From positions 1-23,581 of the forward strand of contig CAYFNH010000030.1 in assembly GCA_964344435.1 (NCBI GenBank): a stretch of DNA of 23,581 nt. The letters are read 5' to 3'. Below, in pieces: positions 1 through 12,238 of this stretch. Position 1 is the first letter of the stretch, and every line of letters begins with the position of its first letter. The notes beneath the pieces were generated by a model. It did no database searches, was not told the origin of the DNA, and saw nothing but the letters and a program-made list of their open reading frames with translations. The DNA comes from Thiopontia sp964344435. GTDB taxonomy: Bacteria > Pseudomonadota > Gammaproteobacteria > GCF-002020875. The position numbers and the translations under genes were made by a program.

Positions 1-1082
1 ATCGCCTCGGCAAAATCGAGATAGACACTACGTCCCATCTTGCCCACACCCCGCCCCTGATCACAGACATGCTTGACCGCACGTGAGGAGATGTCACGCG
101 GAGAGAGGTTGCCGTAGGCGGGATACATGCGCTCCAGGAAATAGTCACGCTCCTGTTCCGGGATCTGCTGCGGAGGCCGATCGTCCCCTGCCTGTTTGGG
201 TACCCAGATTCGACCATGGTTGCGCAGCGACTCCGACATCAGCGTCAGCTTGGATTGCCCCGCATGGCTCATCGGGATGCAGGTGGGGTGGATCTGGGTA
301 AAGGCGGGATTGGCAAACAGGGCACCACGCTTGCAAGCACGCCAGCCGGCAGAGACATTACAGCCGGCGGCATTGGTCGAGAGGTAATAGACATTGCTGT
401 AGCCACCGGTCGCCAGCACAACCGCATCCCCAAGATGGGCCTCAATCTCGCCATTGAGCAGGTTGCGAGTGACAATACCACGAGCAGTACCCGACTCAAC
501 AATCAGATCCACCATCTCACTGCGGGTATGGAGATGGACCTGACCGGCATGGATCTGTCGGTTGAGCGCTCCATATGCACCCAGCAACAGCTGCTGTCCG
601 GTCTGCCCCCGCGCATAGAAGGTGCGCGAGACCAGCGCCCCCCCAAAGGAGCGGTTATCCAGCAAACCACCATACTCACGGGCAAACGGCACTCCCTGTG
701 CCACACACTGGTCGATGATCTGGTTACTGATCTGTGCCAGCCGATAGACATTGGCCTCGCGCGAACGGAAGTCTCCCCCCTTGATGGTATCGTGAAAGAG
801 GCGGTGGATACTGTCTCCATCGCCACGATAATTTTTCGCCGCATTGATCCCCCCCTGTGCTGCCACCGAGTGGGCACGACGAGGAGAGTCATGAAAGGTG
901 AAGCTCTCGACCTGATAGCCCAACTCTGCCATGGTTGCGGCGGCAGAGGCCCCGGCCAGTCCGGTACCCACCATCAGCACCTTGTACTTGCGCTTGTTAT
1001 TGGGGCTGATCAGGCGCAGATCATCCTGACAGCGAGCCCACTTCTGTTCCAGTGGGCCGGGGGGAATTCTGGCATCAATCAC
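1..1082 (-). CDS. sdhA: Succinate dehydrogenase / fumarate reductase flavoprotein subunit, partial (C-terminal end beyond window)
   Basis: Catalytic FAD subunit of the succinate:quinone oxidoreductase complex, interconverting succinate and fumarate on the cytoplasmic side of the membrane. The reading frame opens with GTG at 1082 and stays open to the window edge, giving 360 residues of a family usually around 640. Visible motifs: a dinucleotide-binding VGTGLAGAS near residues 38-46, HSVAAQGGIN at 71-80 (H71 is the expected covalent-FAD histidine), SRTFYARGQTGQQ at 152-164, ATGGY at 224-228, HPTCIP at 265-270, and SPRDISSRA near 327-335 with the catalytic-region arginine. The sequence matches the Bacteroidetes/delta-type flavoprotein that pairs with a single cytochrome b. 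Its GTG start overlaps the sdhC stop by 4 nt (GTGA), so the two genes are translationally coupled. The iron-sulfur subunit would be expected just outside the window. Whether it works as dehydrogenase or fumarate reductase cannot be decided from sequence. Confidence 0.95.
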   Translation of the reverse strand, partial: MIDARIPPGPLEQKWARCQDDLRLISPNNKRKYKVLMVGTGLAGASAAATMAELGYQVESFTFHDSPRRAHSVAAQGGINAAKNYRGDGDSIHRLFHDTIKGGDFRSREANVYRLAQISNQIIDQCVAQGVPFAREYGGLLDNRSFGGALVSRTFYARGQTGQQLLLGAYGALNRQIHAGQVHLHTRSEMVDLIVESGTARGIVTRNLLNGEIEAHLGDAVVLATGGYSNVYYLSTNAAGCNVSAGWRACKRGALFANPAFTQIHPTCIPMSHAGQSKLTLMSESLRNHGRIWVPKQAGDDRPPQQIPEQERDYFLERMYPAYGNLSPRDISSRAVKHVCDQGRGVGKMGRSVYLDFAEA

Positions 1083-1753
1083 GCCAACACCTCCGTCCAT
1101 ACCGCCAGCGGTATGGAGAGAAATCCAGTAACCACCAACAAGGTCACCCCCTGCGCCAGACGCTGCAACAACTGCAGATAGCGCTCGTGGTAGAAACCGA
1201 GCGTCTGAAACAGCCCACGAATCACATGCAGCAGATGGAGTCCCAGCAGCACCATTGAAACCGTGTAGAAAGCGGCAATCCACGGAGTACGAAAACCGTT
1301 GACTACCCGTTGATAGACATCGACCATGCCGTTTCCATCCAGTTGATAAAAGCTGCTGTCGGCACCGACCCCCAGTGTCAGGTGGGCCAGATGGAAGATC
1401 AGAAACAGCAACACAGCAATTCCACTCCAGAGCATATGGTGGTCACGCAGTTGGCGGGTAAACCAGCCGGGATAGCGGCTTCTGCTCGATGCACTGTGGC
1501 GGTTCTCACGGGCCAGCTCGAGCCCCATGACGATATGCAGCCCGACCAGAAGCAACATGGTGATACGGAAAGGCCACAGCATCACACTGTGCTGCAGCCA
1601 GTGGGCGTAGCTATTGAGAATGGTGGCCCCCAGAAAGATACTCATATTGCCCGCCAGATGCCCCACCACAAACAGCAGCAACACCGTGCCGCTCAACGCC
1701 ATCACCAACTTGCGACCAATGGAAGTACGGAGCAGGTGAATCAGGCGATACAT
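1079..1753 (-). CDS. sdhC: Succinate dehydrogenase / fumarate reductase cytochrome b558 subunit
   Basis: Membrane anchor of the type B complex II, carrying two b hemes and the quinone site. The protein has 224 residues with five hydrophobic segments by eye (about 14-38, 55-80, 107-128, 155-182 and 198-220). This fits the one-polypeptide, five-helix cytochrome b of the Bacillus/Wolinella type rather than the usual gammaproteobacterial SdhC plus SdhD pair. Histidines placed as expected for heme ligation are H32 (in GHLAGN), H73 (in GLHIVMG), H121 or H124, and H173 (in GLHLLH). It starts with ATG, has only a weak ribosome site, and lies 23 nt after yidD. Its stop overlaps the sdhA start. The anchor type is clear; the direction of the reaction is not. 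Confidence 0.93.
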   Translation of the reverse strand: MYRLIHLLRTSIGRKLVMALSGTVLLLFVVGHLAGNMSIFLGATILNSYAHWLQHSVMLWPFRITMLLLVGLHIVMGLELARENRHSASSRSRYPGWFTRQLRDHHMLWSGIAVLLFLIFHLAHLTLGVGADSSFYQLDGNGMVDVYQRVVNGFRTPWIAAFYTVSMVLLGLHLLHVIRGLFQTLGFYHERYLQLLQRLAQGVTLLVVTGFLSIPLAVWTEVLA

Positions 1754-1776
1754 GGTACTACTTTACCATGCCCCAC

Positions 1777-1995
1777 TCATGCCTTGGGAGGCACCGGATC
1801 CTCTCCCCCCTCATGCCAGGGGTGGCAACGCCCGATTCTGCGGATTGCCATCCAGCTGCCACGCAGAGCACCATGCACTCTCAAGGCTTCAATGGCATAG
1901 TTGGAGCAGGTAGGGTTGAAGCGACAACTCTGTCCAATCCAGGGGCTGAGCACAATCTGATATCCACGCACCAGCCAAATCAACAGCTGTCTCAT
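1777..1995 (-). CDS. yidD: Membrane protein insertion efficiency factor YidD
   Basis: Small 72-residue protein of the YidD family, thought to assist YidC-dependent insertion of inner-membrane proteins. The diagnostic features are an amphipathic N-terminus (LIWLVRGYQIVLSPW), the core SCRFNPTCSNYA with two cysteines near residues 24 and 30, and the A-I-E-A-L / RI-R-C-HPW stretch. Length is normal for the family. In most bacteria yidD sits between rnpA and yidC near the origin; here it lies 14 nt after a receiver gene and 23 nt before sdhC, so it is probably co-transcribed with the sdh genes. It is either a relocated single copy or a second copy; the window cannot tell which. Confidence 0.93.
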   Translation of the reverse strand: MRQLLIWLVRGYQIVLSPWIGQSCRFNPTCSNYAIEALRVHGALRGSWMAIRRIGRCHPWHEGGEDPVPPKA

Positions 1996-2009
1996 CCCTG
2001 CCCCACCGT

Positions 2010-2396
2010 TTAATGACGCTTGCGCTGTGCCGCCAGATCGATACTCTGCTTGAGCTGGTTGACCTCAAAAAATGGCTTCTCGAAGAAGGCAAACAGTTTA
2101 CGCTGGTTACGCTCCGAGAGATCAATCTCTGGAGTGGCATGGCCGGAGATCATGATGATGGGGACTCTGGCGAGATCACTATCCGAAAGCTCATCCATGA
2201 ACTCGTCACCGGTCACCCCCAGCATGCGGAAATCAAGCACCAGGACATCCGGCTGCTCTGCTCTGAACTGCTCCAACCCCTCGGCTCCACTGGTTGCGAA
2301 CAGCAGTTGATAGCCCTCACCCCCAAGAATCTTTTCAAACAGCTTATGAATCACTACCTCGTCATCCACCACCAAAATCTTTATCAGATTACTCAT
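2010..2396 (-). CDS. Stand-alone receiver-domain response regulator (paralogue of 5827-6210)
   Basis: A 128-residue protein that is essentially one receiver (REC) domain, with no output domain. Phosphorylation residues are in place: acidic pair D11/D12, acceptor D55 (in VLDFRM), S84 and K107. The usual proline after the acceptor loop (D-x-x-M-P) is replaced by leucine (DFRMLG). The C-terminal half carries SGHATPEIDLSERN and KLFAFFEKPFFE, almost the same as in the receiver at 5827-6210; the two proteins are more than half identical by eye. It starts 10 nt after the broken chemoreceptor gene and precedes yidD by 14 nt, so it is likely in that transcript. A CheY-like or phosphorelay role is plausible; the kinase partner is unknown. 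Confidence 0.88.
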   Translation of the reverse strand: MSNLIKILVVDDEVVIHKLFEKILGGEGYQLLFATSGAEGLEQFRAEQPDVLVLDFRMLGVTGDEFMDELSDSDLARVPIIMISGHATPEIDLSERNQRKLFAFFEKPFFEVNQLKQSIDLAAQRKRH

Positions 2397-2406
2397 CGCT
2401 CACTCT

Positions 2407-4511
2407 TTAGGGGTTAAGTTGAAAACGGGACATCATCTCGTTGAGTCGCTGCGACTGTTGATCGAGAATCTGACTGTTACTGGCACTCTCCTCAACCTGC
2501 AGGGCGTTGCTCTGGGTTGCGGTGTCAATCTGTTGCATGGCCTGGTTGACCTGTACAATGCCCTGCCCCTGCTCATGGCTGTTACTGCTGATCTCACCCA
2601 CGATCATATTAACCTTGTCAACCGCAGCCTTGATCTCATCCAGAGAGCCACCCAACTGATTGACCTCACTGACCCCGGAGTTGACCTGCTCTAGGGTGCG
2701 CTCGATCAGCACCTTGATCTGCTTGGCAGCATCGGCACTGCGCTGGGCCAGAGCCCGCACCTCACCAGCCACCACGGCAAAACCACGTCCCTGATCACCG
2801 GCACGGGCCGCCTCAACTGCAGCATTCAGTGCCAGCAGGTTGGTCTGAAAAGCGATGCTGTCAATTACCGTAATGATCTCTCCAATCTGATCGGATGCCT
2901 CGGAGATCTGACTCATCGAGGTGGTTGCCCGGAACATGATCTCGCTGCCTCTGGCTGTTTTCAGGCTGGCCTCATCAGCCAGTCCTGCTGCCTGGCGAGA
3001 GTGCTCGGTACTGTGCTCCACACTGGCCGCCATCTGCTCCATGCTGGCAACCGTCTGCTCAACCGAGGCTGCCTGCTGCTGAGTCAGGTCGGCAAGTGTG
3101 CGCCCGGTTTCAGAGACCCGAGAGGCGTGGGTGGAGAGTGTTTTCGAGCTCCCCTGAATCTCATTCACCATCTGGCTGATCTGCTCGGTAGAACGGTTGA
3201 GGGTCTGTTGTAACGACGCCAACTGCCCCTGGTAGTCCCCCTCGATACGGGCATAGAGTTTGCCCTCTGCCTGCAGATTGGCCGTACTGGTAATGTTATT
3301 GACCCCCTCCTCCAGCTGCTGCAGGCTCTGGTTGATATTCTCCTGCAGCTTGGCAAACTCCCCCTGCAGCGGCGTAGTAATACGTCCACTAAAATCACCC
3401 TCTGCCATACGACGCACCACCTAGTTGATCTCTTCATGTGCGTTGGCGAGGGTATCAATGGCCTCCTTGGCGCTTCCCAGCATAATGGAAAAGTCCCCCT
3501 CAGCGCTCAGTTTGAAATCGGAAGAGAAATTCCCCTTGGCCAGTCCGATCAACACCTTGTAAAGGGAGTTAATGGAGCGGAAATTGTTATGGATAGTCTC
3601 GTTGATAGTCTCTTTGAGAACCCGAAAGTCCCCATCCATCTCCACTGCAATACGACGGTCGAAGTGGCCGGCTGCGGTCAACTTGGTAATGTCATTGGTC
3701 TCACTGACGCTGGCCTGCATCATCTGCATCATGCTGTTGTAGGCATCGGCAATCTCACCAAACTCATCCCGGCGATAGAGCTTCACCCTGGGACTCAAGC
3801 GGTGGTTGCTGGCAGCACAGGCGATGGTCTCGGGATGGTCTTCAGCGGTGAGATGATCTGTTTGCGGGCAATCTGCCACACCATCAACGTACCCAAAACC
3901 ACCGTGCTATAGGGAACCCAAAGTAGCGGGCTCCCCTCCGGGATCGTCCGGATCCAGGCAAACATCCCCAACACACCCAGCGTGGTGAGCAGAAAAATCC
4001 CTCCAAGCTTGGTGCTGATCCCCACTCGGGTCATCGGGTTGATGCGATACATCAAATCCTCCCAACGACTCATCACCACCCCTTCACGGATCACCAATTT
4101 GCCATCCGCAATCTGCTTGTAGACCCCATCGATGGTGGCAATCTGCTCCTCCGATGCCGGAGTACGTATCGAGAGGTAGCCAACATGTTTTTGGTTGCTG
4201 TTGTAGTAGGGGGCAACATTGGCCACCACGTAGTAAGCATCCCCGTTCTTGCGACGGTTCTTGACCACCTGGTTCCAGCTCTTGCCAGACTGAATGGTTC
4301 TCCAGAGATCCTCGAATACCGCAGAGGGCACGTCAGGATGGCGGTTGATATTGTGTGCAGACTGCAGCAGCTCTTCCTTGGAAAAACCACTGACCTCCTC
4401 AAAGTCCCGACTGGCATCGACAATCACCCCCTTCAGATCCGTCTTCGAGTTGAGGATCTGGTCGTGTCGAACCGGATAGATCTTGTCCGTAACCGGTAAA
4501 TTAACTTTCAT
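2407..4511 (-). pseudogene. Aer-like PAS-HAMP methyl-accepting chemotaxis protein, interrupted by a frameshift and an amber codon
   Basis: Three open segments together make one receptor of about 701 residues. The first (from ATG 4511, after GGGGGATAACAG) has an Aer-type PAS domain (FEEVSGFS, NRHPDVPSAVF, VKNRRKNGDAYYV), then two membrane segments (GGIFLLTTLGVLGMFAW, then PYSTVVLGTLMVW) and the start of HAMP at SPLKTI. The frame then slips near 3830-3836, where adding one base restores PETIACAASNHRLSPRVKLYRRDEFGEIADAYN. The second segment ends at an in-frame TAG (3421-3423) exactly where receptors read E-I-N-x-V-V. The third holds the rest of the linker and the signalling hairpin, with the tip around FQTNLLALNAAVEAARAGDQGRGFAVVAGEVR, ending at TAA 2407. 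A functional relative would report redox or energy state through PAS-bound FAD to CheA/CheW. Two separate lesions argue for decay, although sequencing error at either cannot be excluded. A GTG right after the TAG could allow re-initiation of the signalling part. Confidence 0.85.
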
Positions 4512-4599
4512 CTGTTATCCCCCATAAGTGGTATCAGTTACTTTATAGCAGTATAGATCATCTCAAGCCGTGTAGGTTATCTGTAACTGATGAAGGTAA

Positions 4600-4617
4600 T
4601 ATCGAAAGTATTCGATA
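4600..4617. repeat. Perfect inverted repeat (7-bp arms, 4-nt loop) between aroG and the chemoreceptor gene
   Basis: TATCGAA at 4600-4606 and TTCGATA at 4611-4617 pair perfectly around a 4-nt loop. It lies in the 156-nt spacer after the aroG stop and before the chemoreceptor start (both genes read leftward). No strong T-run follows on either strand, so it is a poor intrinsic terminator. It could be an operator or a weak terminator. The rest of the spacer shows no gene. Confidence 0.4.
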
Positions 4618-4667
4618 ACACCAAAAACAATGATCAATAGAACCCAATCGGGGAGGTGTTTTCCCTC

Positions 4668-5735
4668 TCAACCACGACAACTACGGCGTTTCCTTACCGA
4701 CTCGGCCAGAATTTCCAGCAGGGTTTCAGTCGCCTCCCAACCGATGCAGGCATCGGTCACACTCTGGCCATACACCAATCCAGTCCCATCCTTGATATCC
4801 TGCCGCCCCTCTACCAGATGGCTCTCTATCATCACCCCCATGATCCGCTCATTACCGGCACGGATCTGATGGGCCACATCACGCCCTACATCCAGCTGAC
4901 GCTTGTAGTCCTTGCGACTGTTGGCATGGCTGAGGTCGATCATCAGGTGTGAGTTCTGCTGCGCCTTCTCCAACCCCACAATCGCATCCTGAACACTCTC
5001 GGCATCATAATTAGGGCGACCATCCCCTCCCCGCAGAATCACATGGCAATCCTCGTTACCAGCGGTGGAGAAGATGGCAGAGTGGCCCTGCTTGGTTACC
5101 GAGAGAAAGTGGTGTGGCTGTGAGGCAGCCCAGATGCCGTCAATGGCGATCTGCAACTTTCCATCGGTACCATTCTTGAAGCCAACCGGACAGGAGAGGC
5201 CCGAGGCGAGCTCACGGTGCGCCTGACTCTCGGTCGTACGGGCTCCAATGGCCCCCCAACTGATCAGGTCGGCAATATATTGTGGGCTGATCAGGTCGAG
5301 AAACTCGGTAGCTGCAGGCACTCCTTGATCATTGATATCCAGCAGCAGCTCACGAGCCAGTGCCACCCCCTTGTTGATATTGAAGCTCTGATCAAGATCG
5401 GGATCATTGATCAACCCTTTCCAGCCGATACGGGTTCTCGGCTTCTCGAAATAGACCCGCATCACCACCAGCAACTCCTGTTGATACTGTTCGATCAATG
5501 GCTTGAGCCGGGAGACGTACTCTTTTGCCGCAGCTACATCATGGATGGAACAGGGGCCTACCACCACCAGCAGTCGATCATCTTCACCATGCAGCAGCTG
5601 GTGGATCGCCTGACGGCTCTTCCACACCGTTTCAGCAGCGGTCTCGGTGATCTGATGCTGTTGATGCACCACCTCGGGCGCAGCCAGCTCCTGCATTCCT
5701 CGTATGCGCAGATCATCGGTATTGTGAAGTGTCAT
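4668..5735 (-). CDS. aroG: 3-deoxy-7-phosphoheptulonate synthase, AroG-type (class I)
   Basis: First enzyme of the shikimate pathway, condensing phosphoenolpyruvate with erythrose 4-phosphate to DAHP in the cytosol. The 355-residue length is normal for AroF/G/H. Metal ligands of the family are all visible: C62 in GPCSIHD, H270 in DLSHANS, E304 in GVMIESHLVEG and D328 in SVTDACIGWE. Substrate-binding segments EKPRTRIGWKGLINDP and SWGAIGARTTESQ are intact. The sequence HHFLSVTKQGHSAI and NEDCHVILRGG resembles the phenylalanine-regulated E. coli AroG rather than the tyrosine-regulated AroF, so Phe feedback is likely, though that is inference. GGAG lies 10 nt before the ATG. It follows the receiver gene by 91 nt, a spacer in which I see no convincing terminator; promoter or read-through are both possible. 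Confidence 0.95.
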   Translation of the reverse strand: MTLHNTDDLRIRGMQELAAPEVVHQQHQITETAAETVWKSRQAIHQLLHGEDDRLLVVVGPCSIHDVAAAKEYVSRLKPLIEQYQQELLVVMRVYFEKPRTRIGWKGLINDPDLDQSFNINKGVALARELLLDINDQGVPAATEFLDLISPQYIADLISWGAIGARTTESQAHRELASGLSCPVGFKNGTDGKLQIAIDGIWAASQPHHFLSVTKQGHSAIFSTAGNEDCHVILRGGDGRPNYDAESVQDAIVGLEKAQQNSHLMIDLSHANSRKDYKRQLDVGRDVAHQIRAGNERIMGVMIESHLVEGRQDIKDGTGLVYGQSVTDACIGWEATETLLEILAESVRKRRSCRG

Positions 5736-5826
5736 TGCTATTCTGCTCCAGAGTTCAGATTGTTGTTTCAGTTATCTTGGGGAGAGAGGAGGTAACCCGC
5801 ACACGCCGGTCGTGGCTGGAATAGTA

Positions 5827-6210
5827 TCAGCGCCCTGCAACTGCGGCCTGCTTGATGGTCTCTTTCAGTCTGGCCATTTCAAAGAATGGCTTCTCGAAAT
5901 AGGCAAACAGTTTGCTCTTGTTACGTTCGGTCAGGTCGATATCGGGCACGGCATGGCCGGAAACCATCACCACCAGGCTCTCTTCCAGCTCCTGGTCGGT
6001 AAGTTTGGTCATCAACTCGTCCCCCGTCATTCCCATCATGCGATAATCCAGGATAATTACCTTCGGACGCTGTTCCCGAATCAACTCGAGCCCCTCTTCA
6101 CCGTTGGTAGAGAAAAGAAGTTCATAGGGCTCTGCCGCCAACATCTTGCGGAACAGCCTGTGGATCACCTCTTCATCATCCACAACCAGCACCTTAATCT
6201 TGTCACTCAT
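5827..6210 (-). CDS. Stand-alone receiver-domain response regulator (paralogue of 2010-2396)
   Basis: A 127-residue single receiver domain. I choose the ATG at 6210, which shares one base with the upstream kinase stop (TGATG) and has AGG 8 nt upstream, over a TTG one codon earlier. Acidic residues D11/D12, acceptor D55 (in ILDYRM), S84 and K107 are present. As in its paralogue, the proline expected after the acceptor loop is missing (DYRMMG), and the protein ends with SGHAVPDIDLTERN and KLFAYFEKPFFE. Translational coupling to the REC-histidine kinase makes that kinase its probable phosphodonor. There is no DNA-binding or catalytic output, so it must signal by protein contact or pass phosphate onward, for example to an Hpt protein. 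Confidence 0.88.
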   Translation of the reverse strand: MSDKIKVLVVDDEEVIHRLFRKMLAAEPYELLFSTNGEEGLELIREQRPKVIILDYRMMGMTGDELMTKLTDQELEESLVVMVSGHAVPDIDLTERNKSKLFAYFEKPFFEMARLKETIKQAAVAGR

Positions 6211-7514
6211 CAATCTGCCTCACTCTCTAGCGGAAACAGGATTATAAACCGGGCTCCACCGCCCTGCATGACTGTCTGATACTCAATCGTCGCACCATGG
6301 TCTCTCAACATTCCATGGATCTCGGAGAGCCCCAGGCCGGTGCCTTTTCCCGGCTCCTTGGTGGTTACAAACGGATCAAACATACGATCCTCAATGGATT
6401 CCGGAATCCCGCAGCCATTATCGGAAAAAATGACCTCTACCGCATGCTTATCCGCCAGATAGCGGGCCTGCAGATCGATCTCTGCCTGCCATCCCGGCTT
6501 CTTGCTGGCAGCTGCCTCCTGCAGGGCATCAATCGCATTGCTGGTCAGGTTAATCAGAATACGCTGCAACTGTGAGGCATTGGCATGCAGACTCGGCAGA
6601 TCCTCCGCCAACTGAACCGTGAATTTGATCTGACTGGCCTCAAGCTGTTTCTGGTAAATACGCTCTACATGCTTGATCGCCTCGGCCAGAGAGAGTTGGT
6701 CACGGTGCCTTTTATCGGGGTGGGCAAAGACCCGAAGGCTATCAATAATCTCCTTGATACGAACCGTCTGTTCCAGTGCCAGCTCAATCTCCTCCACCGC
6801 CCCTGCAGGATCCAGCGCTCTCTCTCCCTCCAGCTCCATCTTCTGTATCTGCAACATGCCATTGATATAGGAGAGTGGCTGGTTGATCTCATGGGCAATT
6901 CGTACCGCCATGCTCCCCAGAGAGGCCATACGTGCATTGCTGACCATCTGCATCTCCAGCACCTTGCTCTTTTCCCGTGCCTTCCAGTTCTGGTTCAACA
7001 TACGTACCGTCTGCAACGCCTCATCAGAGGAGATGGGCTTGTTGAGAAACAGTACGTCATAGAGCAGACGCTGCTGGATCTCCTCCAGCCGATGGTCCGA
7101 GTAGGCCGTAATGATCACCACCATGATCCGGGGATCCAGCTCTCTCAACTTCTGTGCGGTCTCAAGACCATTCATCCCTCCCGGCATCCTCATATCAATC
7201 AGGGCAACACTGAAAGGTTTCTGTTCGGTCAGGGCCCACTGTGCATACTCCAGCCCAACCTCACCACTCTCTGCGGTGGTCAAGTCGTAGCGTGGGGGTT
7301 CTGTCGGGGTATCTTCTCCGTTTTCATCTGTATTCAGCACATTCCAGATCGGTAGCGGCTCTTCACGCTCTGGTTGAAAAATCTCCCGGTAAAAATCCAG
7401 CACCGCCTGATCATCATCAATCGCCAGAATCCGATCATTACTCTCAACCCGATCCAGTTGCTCGGTTACAGAAAGCAACTCCCTCTCTCCGCCTGCCTCG
7501 GTCTCATCACTCAT
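6210..7514 (-). CDS. Receiver–histidine kinase hybrid (REC-HisKA-HATPase)
   Basis: Cytosolic 434-residue protein with an N-terminal receiver and a C-terminal kinase. Receiver: acidic residues D33-D35, acceptor D107 in LIDMRMPGGMNG, T136 and K159, with about 35 extra residues (roughly 47-78) between the first helix and the second strand. Kinase: H-box AHEINQPLSYI with H208, N-box NLTSNAIDAL at 322-331, G1 box DNGCGI at 365-370, F-box MFDPFVTTK at 378-386 and G2 box GTGLGL at 391-396, all intact. No membrane segment is present, so its input is probably phosphorylation of its own receiver by another kinase. The ATG overlaps the upstream SDR stop by 8 nt and has AGGAG with 7-nt spacing. Its stop is coupled to the next receiver. 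A chained relay kinase is the likely role; the signal is unknown. Confidence 0.92.
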   Translation of the reverse strand: MSDETEAGGERELLSVTEQLDRVESNDRILAIDDDQAVLDFYREIFQPEREEPLPIWNVLNTDENGEDTPTEPPRYDLTTAESGEVGLEYAQWALTEQKPFSVALIDMRMPGGMNGLETAQKLRELDPRIMVVIITAYSDHRLEEIQQRLLYDVLFLNKPISSDEALQTVRMLNQNWKAREKSKVLEMQMVSNARMASLGSMAVRIAHEINQPLSYINGMLQIQKMELEGERALDPAGAVEEIELALEQTVRIKEIIDSLRVFAHPDKRHRDQLSLAEAIKHVERIYQKQLEASQIKFTVQLAEDLPSLHANASQLQRILINLTSNAIDALQEAAASKKPGWQAEIDLQARYLADKHAVEVIFSDNGCGIPESIEDRMFDPFVTTKEPGKGTGLGLSEIHGMLRDHGATIEYQTVMQGGGARFIILFPLESEAD

Positions 7515-8316
7515 TGGTTGGCTCCTTGTTTTCTGCCCCTATTACCATACGCCCACGTCTGGGCATATCCATCCGACACGCCATCCCCCCATCCACCACG
7601 AAGGATTGTCCGGTCACCCATTGTGACTGCCCGCTGGCCAGATAGAGCGTCATCTCTGCAATATCCTCAACCGTACCATAACGCTGTTGCGGGATATGGG
7701 GCAGCCAATCCCCCTTGGTCGCCTCCAGTACCTCACGGGTACGCTCCACCGGTACCACCCCGGGAGCAATACAGTTTACCCGAATTCCCTGCTCGGCCCA
7801 CTCCAGGGCCTGCACCTTGGCCAGTGCCTCCAGCCCCGCCTTGGAGGCGGCATAGGCGGCGAAGTTCTGCACCGTATTCTTTGCATGGATACTGCTGTTG
7901 TGGATCACCGAGCCTCCGCTCGGAATATGGGGCAAAGCGGCCCGACTCAGCAGATGGGGGGCACGCAGATTGACACTGAGGGTGTCATCCCAGTGGGCCG
8001 CATCGGTATCTTCGGCATAGGCCTTCAACACCACCCCGGCATTATTGACCAGACAGTCGATACGACCAAACCGGGCCACCACCGCCTCGACCAAGGCATT
8101 GATCTCCGCCTCGATACGCAGATCAGCATAGAACCTCTCTGCCTCACCACCGCTACCGCGGGTATCGTTCAGCACCTGCTCCGCACCCGCCTGGCGGGTA
8201 CGGTAGTGGACAGCGACCATTGCCCCCTCTCGCGCGAAAGCCCGGGCCATGCCAGCGCCGATGCCACCAGAGGCACCAGTGATGAGAACAACTTTTCCGT
8301 TTAATCCAAGGTTCAT
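7507..8316 (-). CDS. Short-chain dehydrogenase/reductase (classical SDR)
   Basis: NAD(P)-dependent oxidoreductase of 269 residues, cytosolic. It shows the complete classical SDR signature: cofactor motif TGASGGIG at 13-20, NNAG at 91-94, the catalytic serine in NSS at 141 or 142, and YAASK with Y155 and K159. Near the end, ASGQSQWVTGQSFVVDGG is the usual SDR C-terminal strand. The HYRTR stretch after the second strand suggests NADP preference. The substrate cannot be told; FabG-like and glucose-dehydrogenase-like proteins share these features. The ATG directly abuts the purL TGA, and the stop lies 8 nt inside the following kinase, so it is sandwiched and coupled in a purL–SDR–kinase transcript. 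Confidence 0.9.
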   Translation of the reverse strand: MNLGLNGKVVLITGASGGIGAGMARAFAREGAMVAVHYRTRQAGAEQVLNDTRGSGGEAERFYADLRIEAEINALVEAVVARFGRIDCLVNNAGVVLKAYAEDTDAAHWDDTLSVNLRAPHLLSRAALPHIPSGGSVIHNSSIHAKNTVQNFAAYAASKAGLEALAKVQALEWAEQGIRVNCIAPGVVPVERTREVLEATKGDWLPHIPQQRYGTVEDIAEMTLYLASGQSQWVTGQSFVVDGGMACRMDMPRRGRMVIGAENKEPTNE

Positions 8317-12189
<3,873 letters not shown>

Positions 12190-12238
12190 GTTCTCAACTT
12201 CCTTGTATAAATCTCATCAAAATTCCATTCCGCCCCCA

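Noticed and set aside
216..1181. Long plus-strand frame opposite sdhA
   Set aside because: It is antisense to a clear flavoprotein, has no recognisable motif, and reflects codon bias of the real gene.
4512..4545. Flagellar sigma-28 promoter before the chemoreceptor (TAAAG ... GGGGATAA)
   Set aside because: The spacing is 15 nt in place of about 11 and the start of transcription would fall past the ATG; the GGGGGA is better read as the ribosome site.
4618..4667. Intrinsic terminator after aroG
   Set aside because: A GAGG/CCTC pairing and a TGTTTTT run exist on the minus strand but are too weak and too far apart to count as a terminator.
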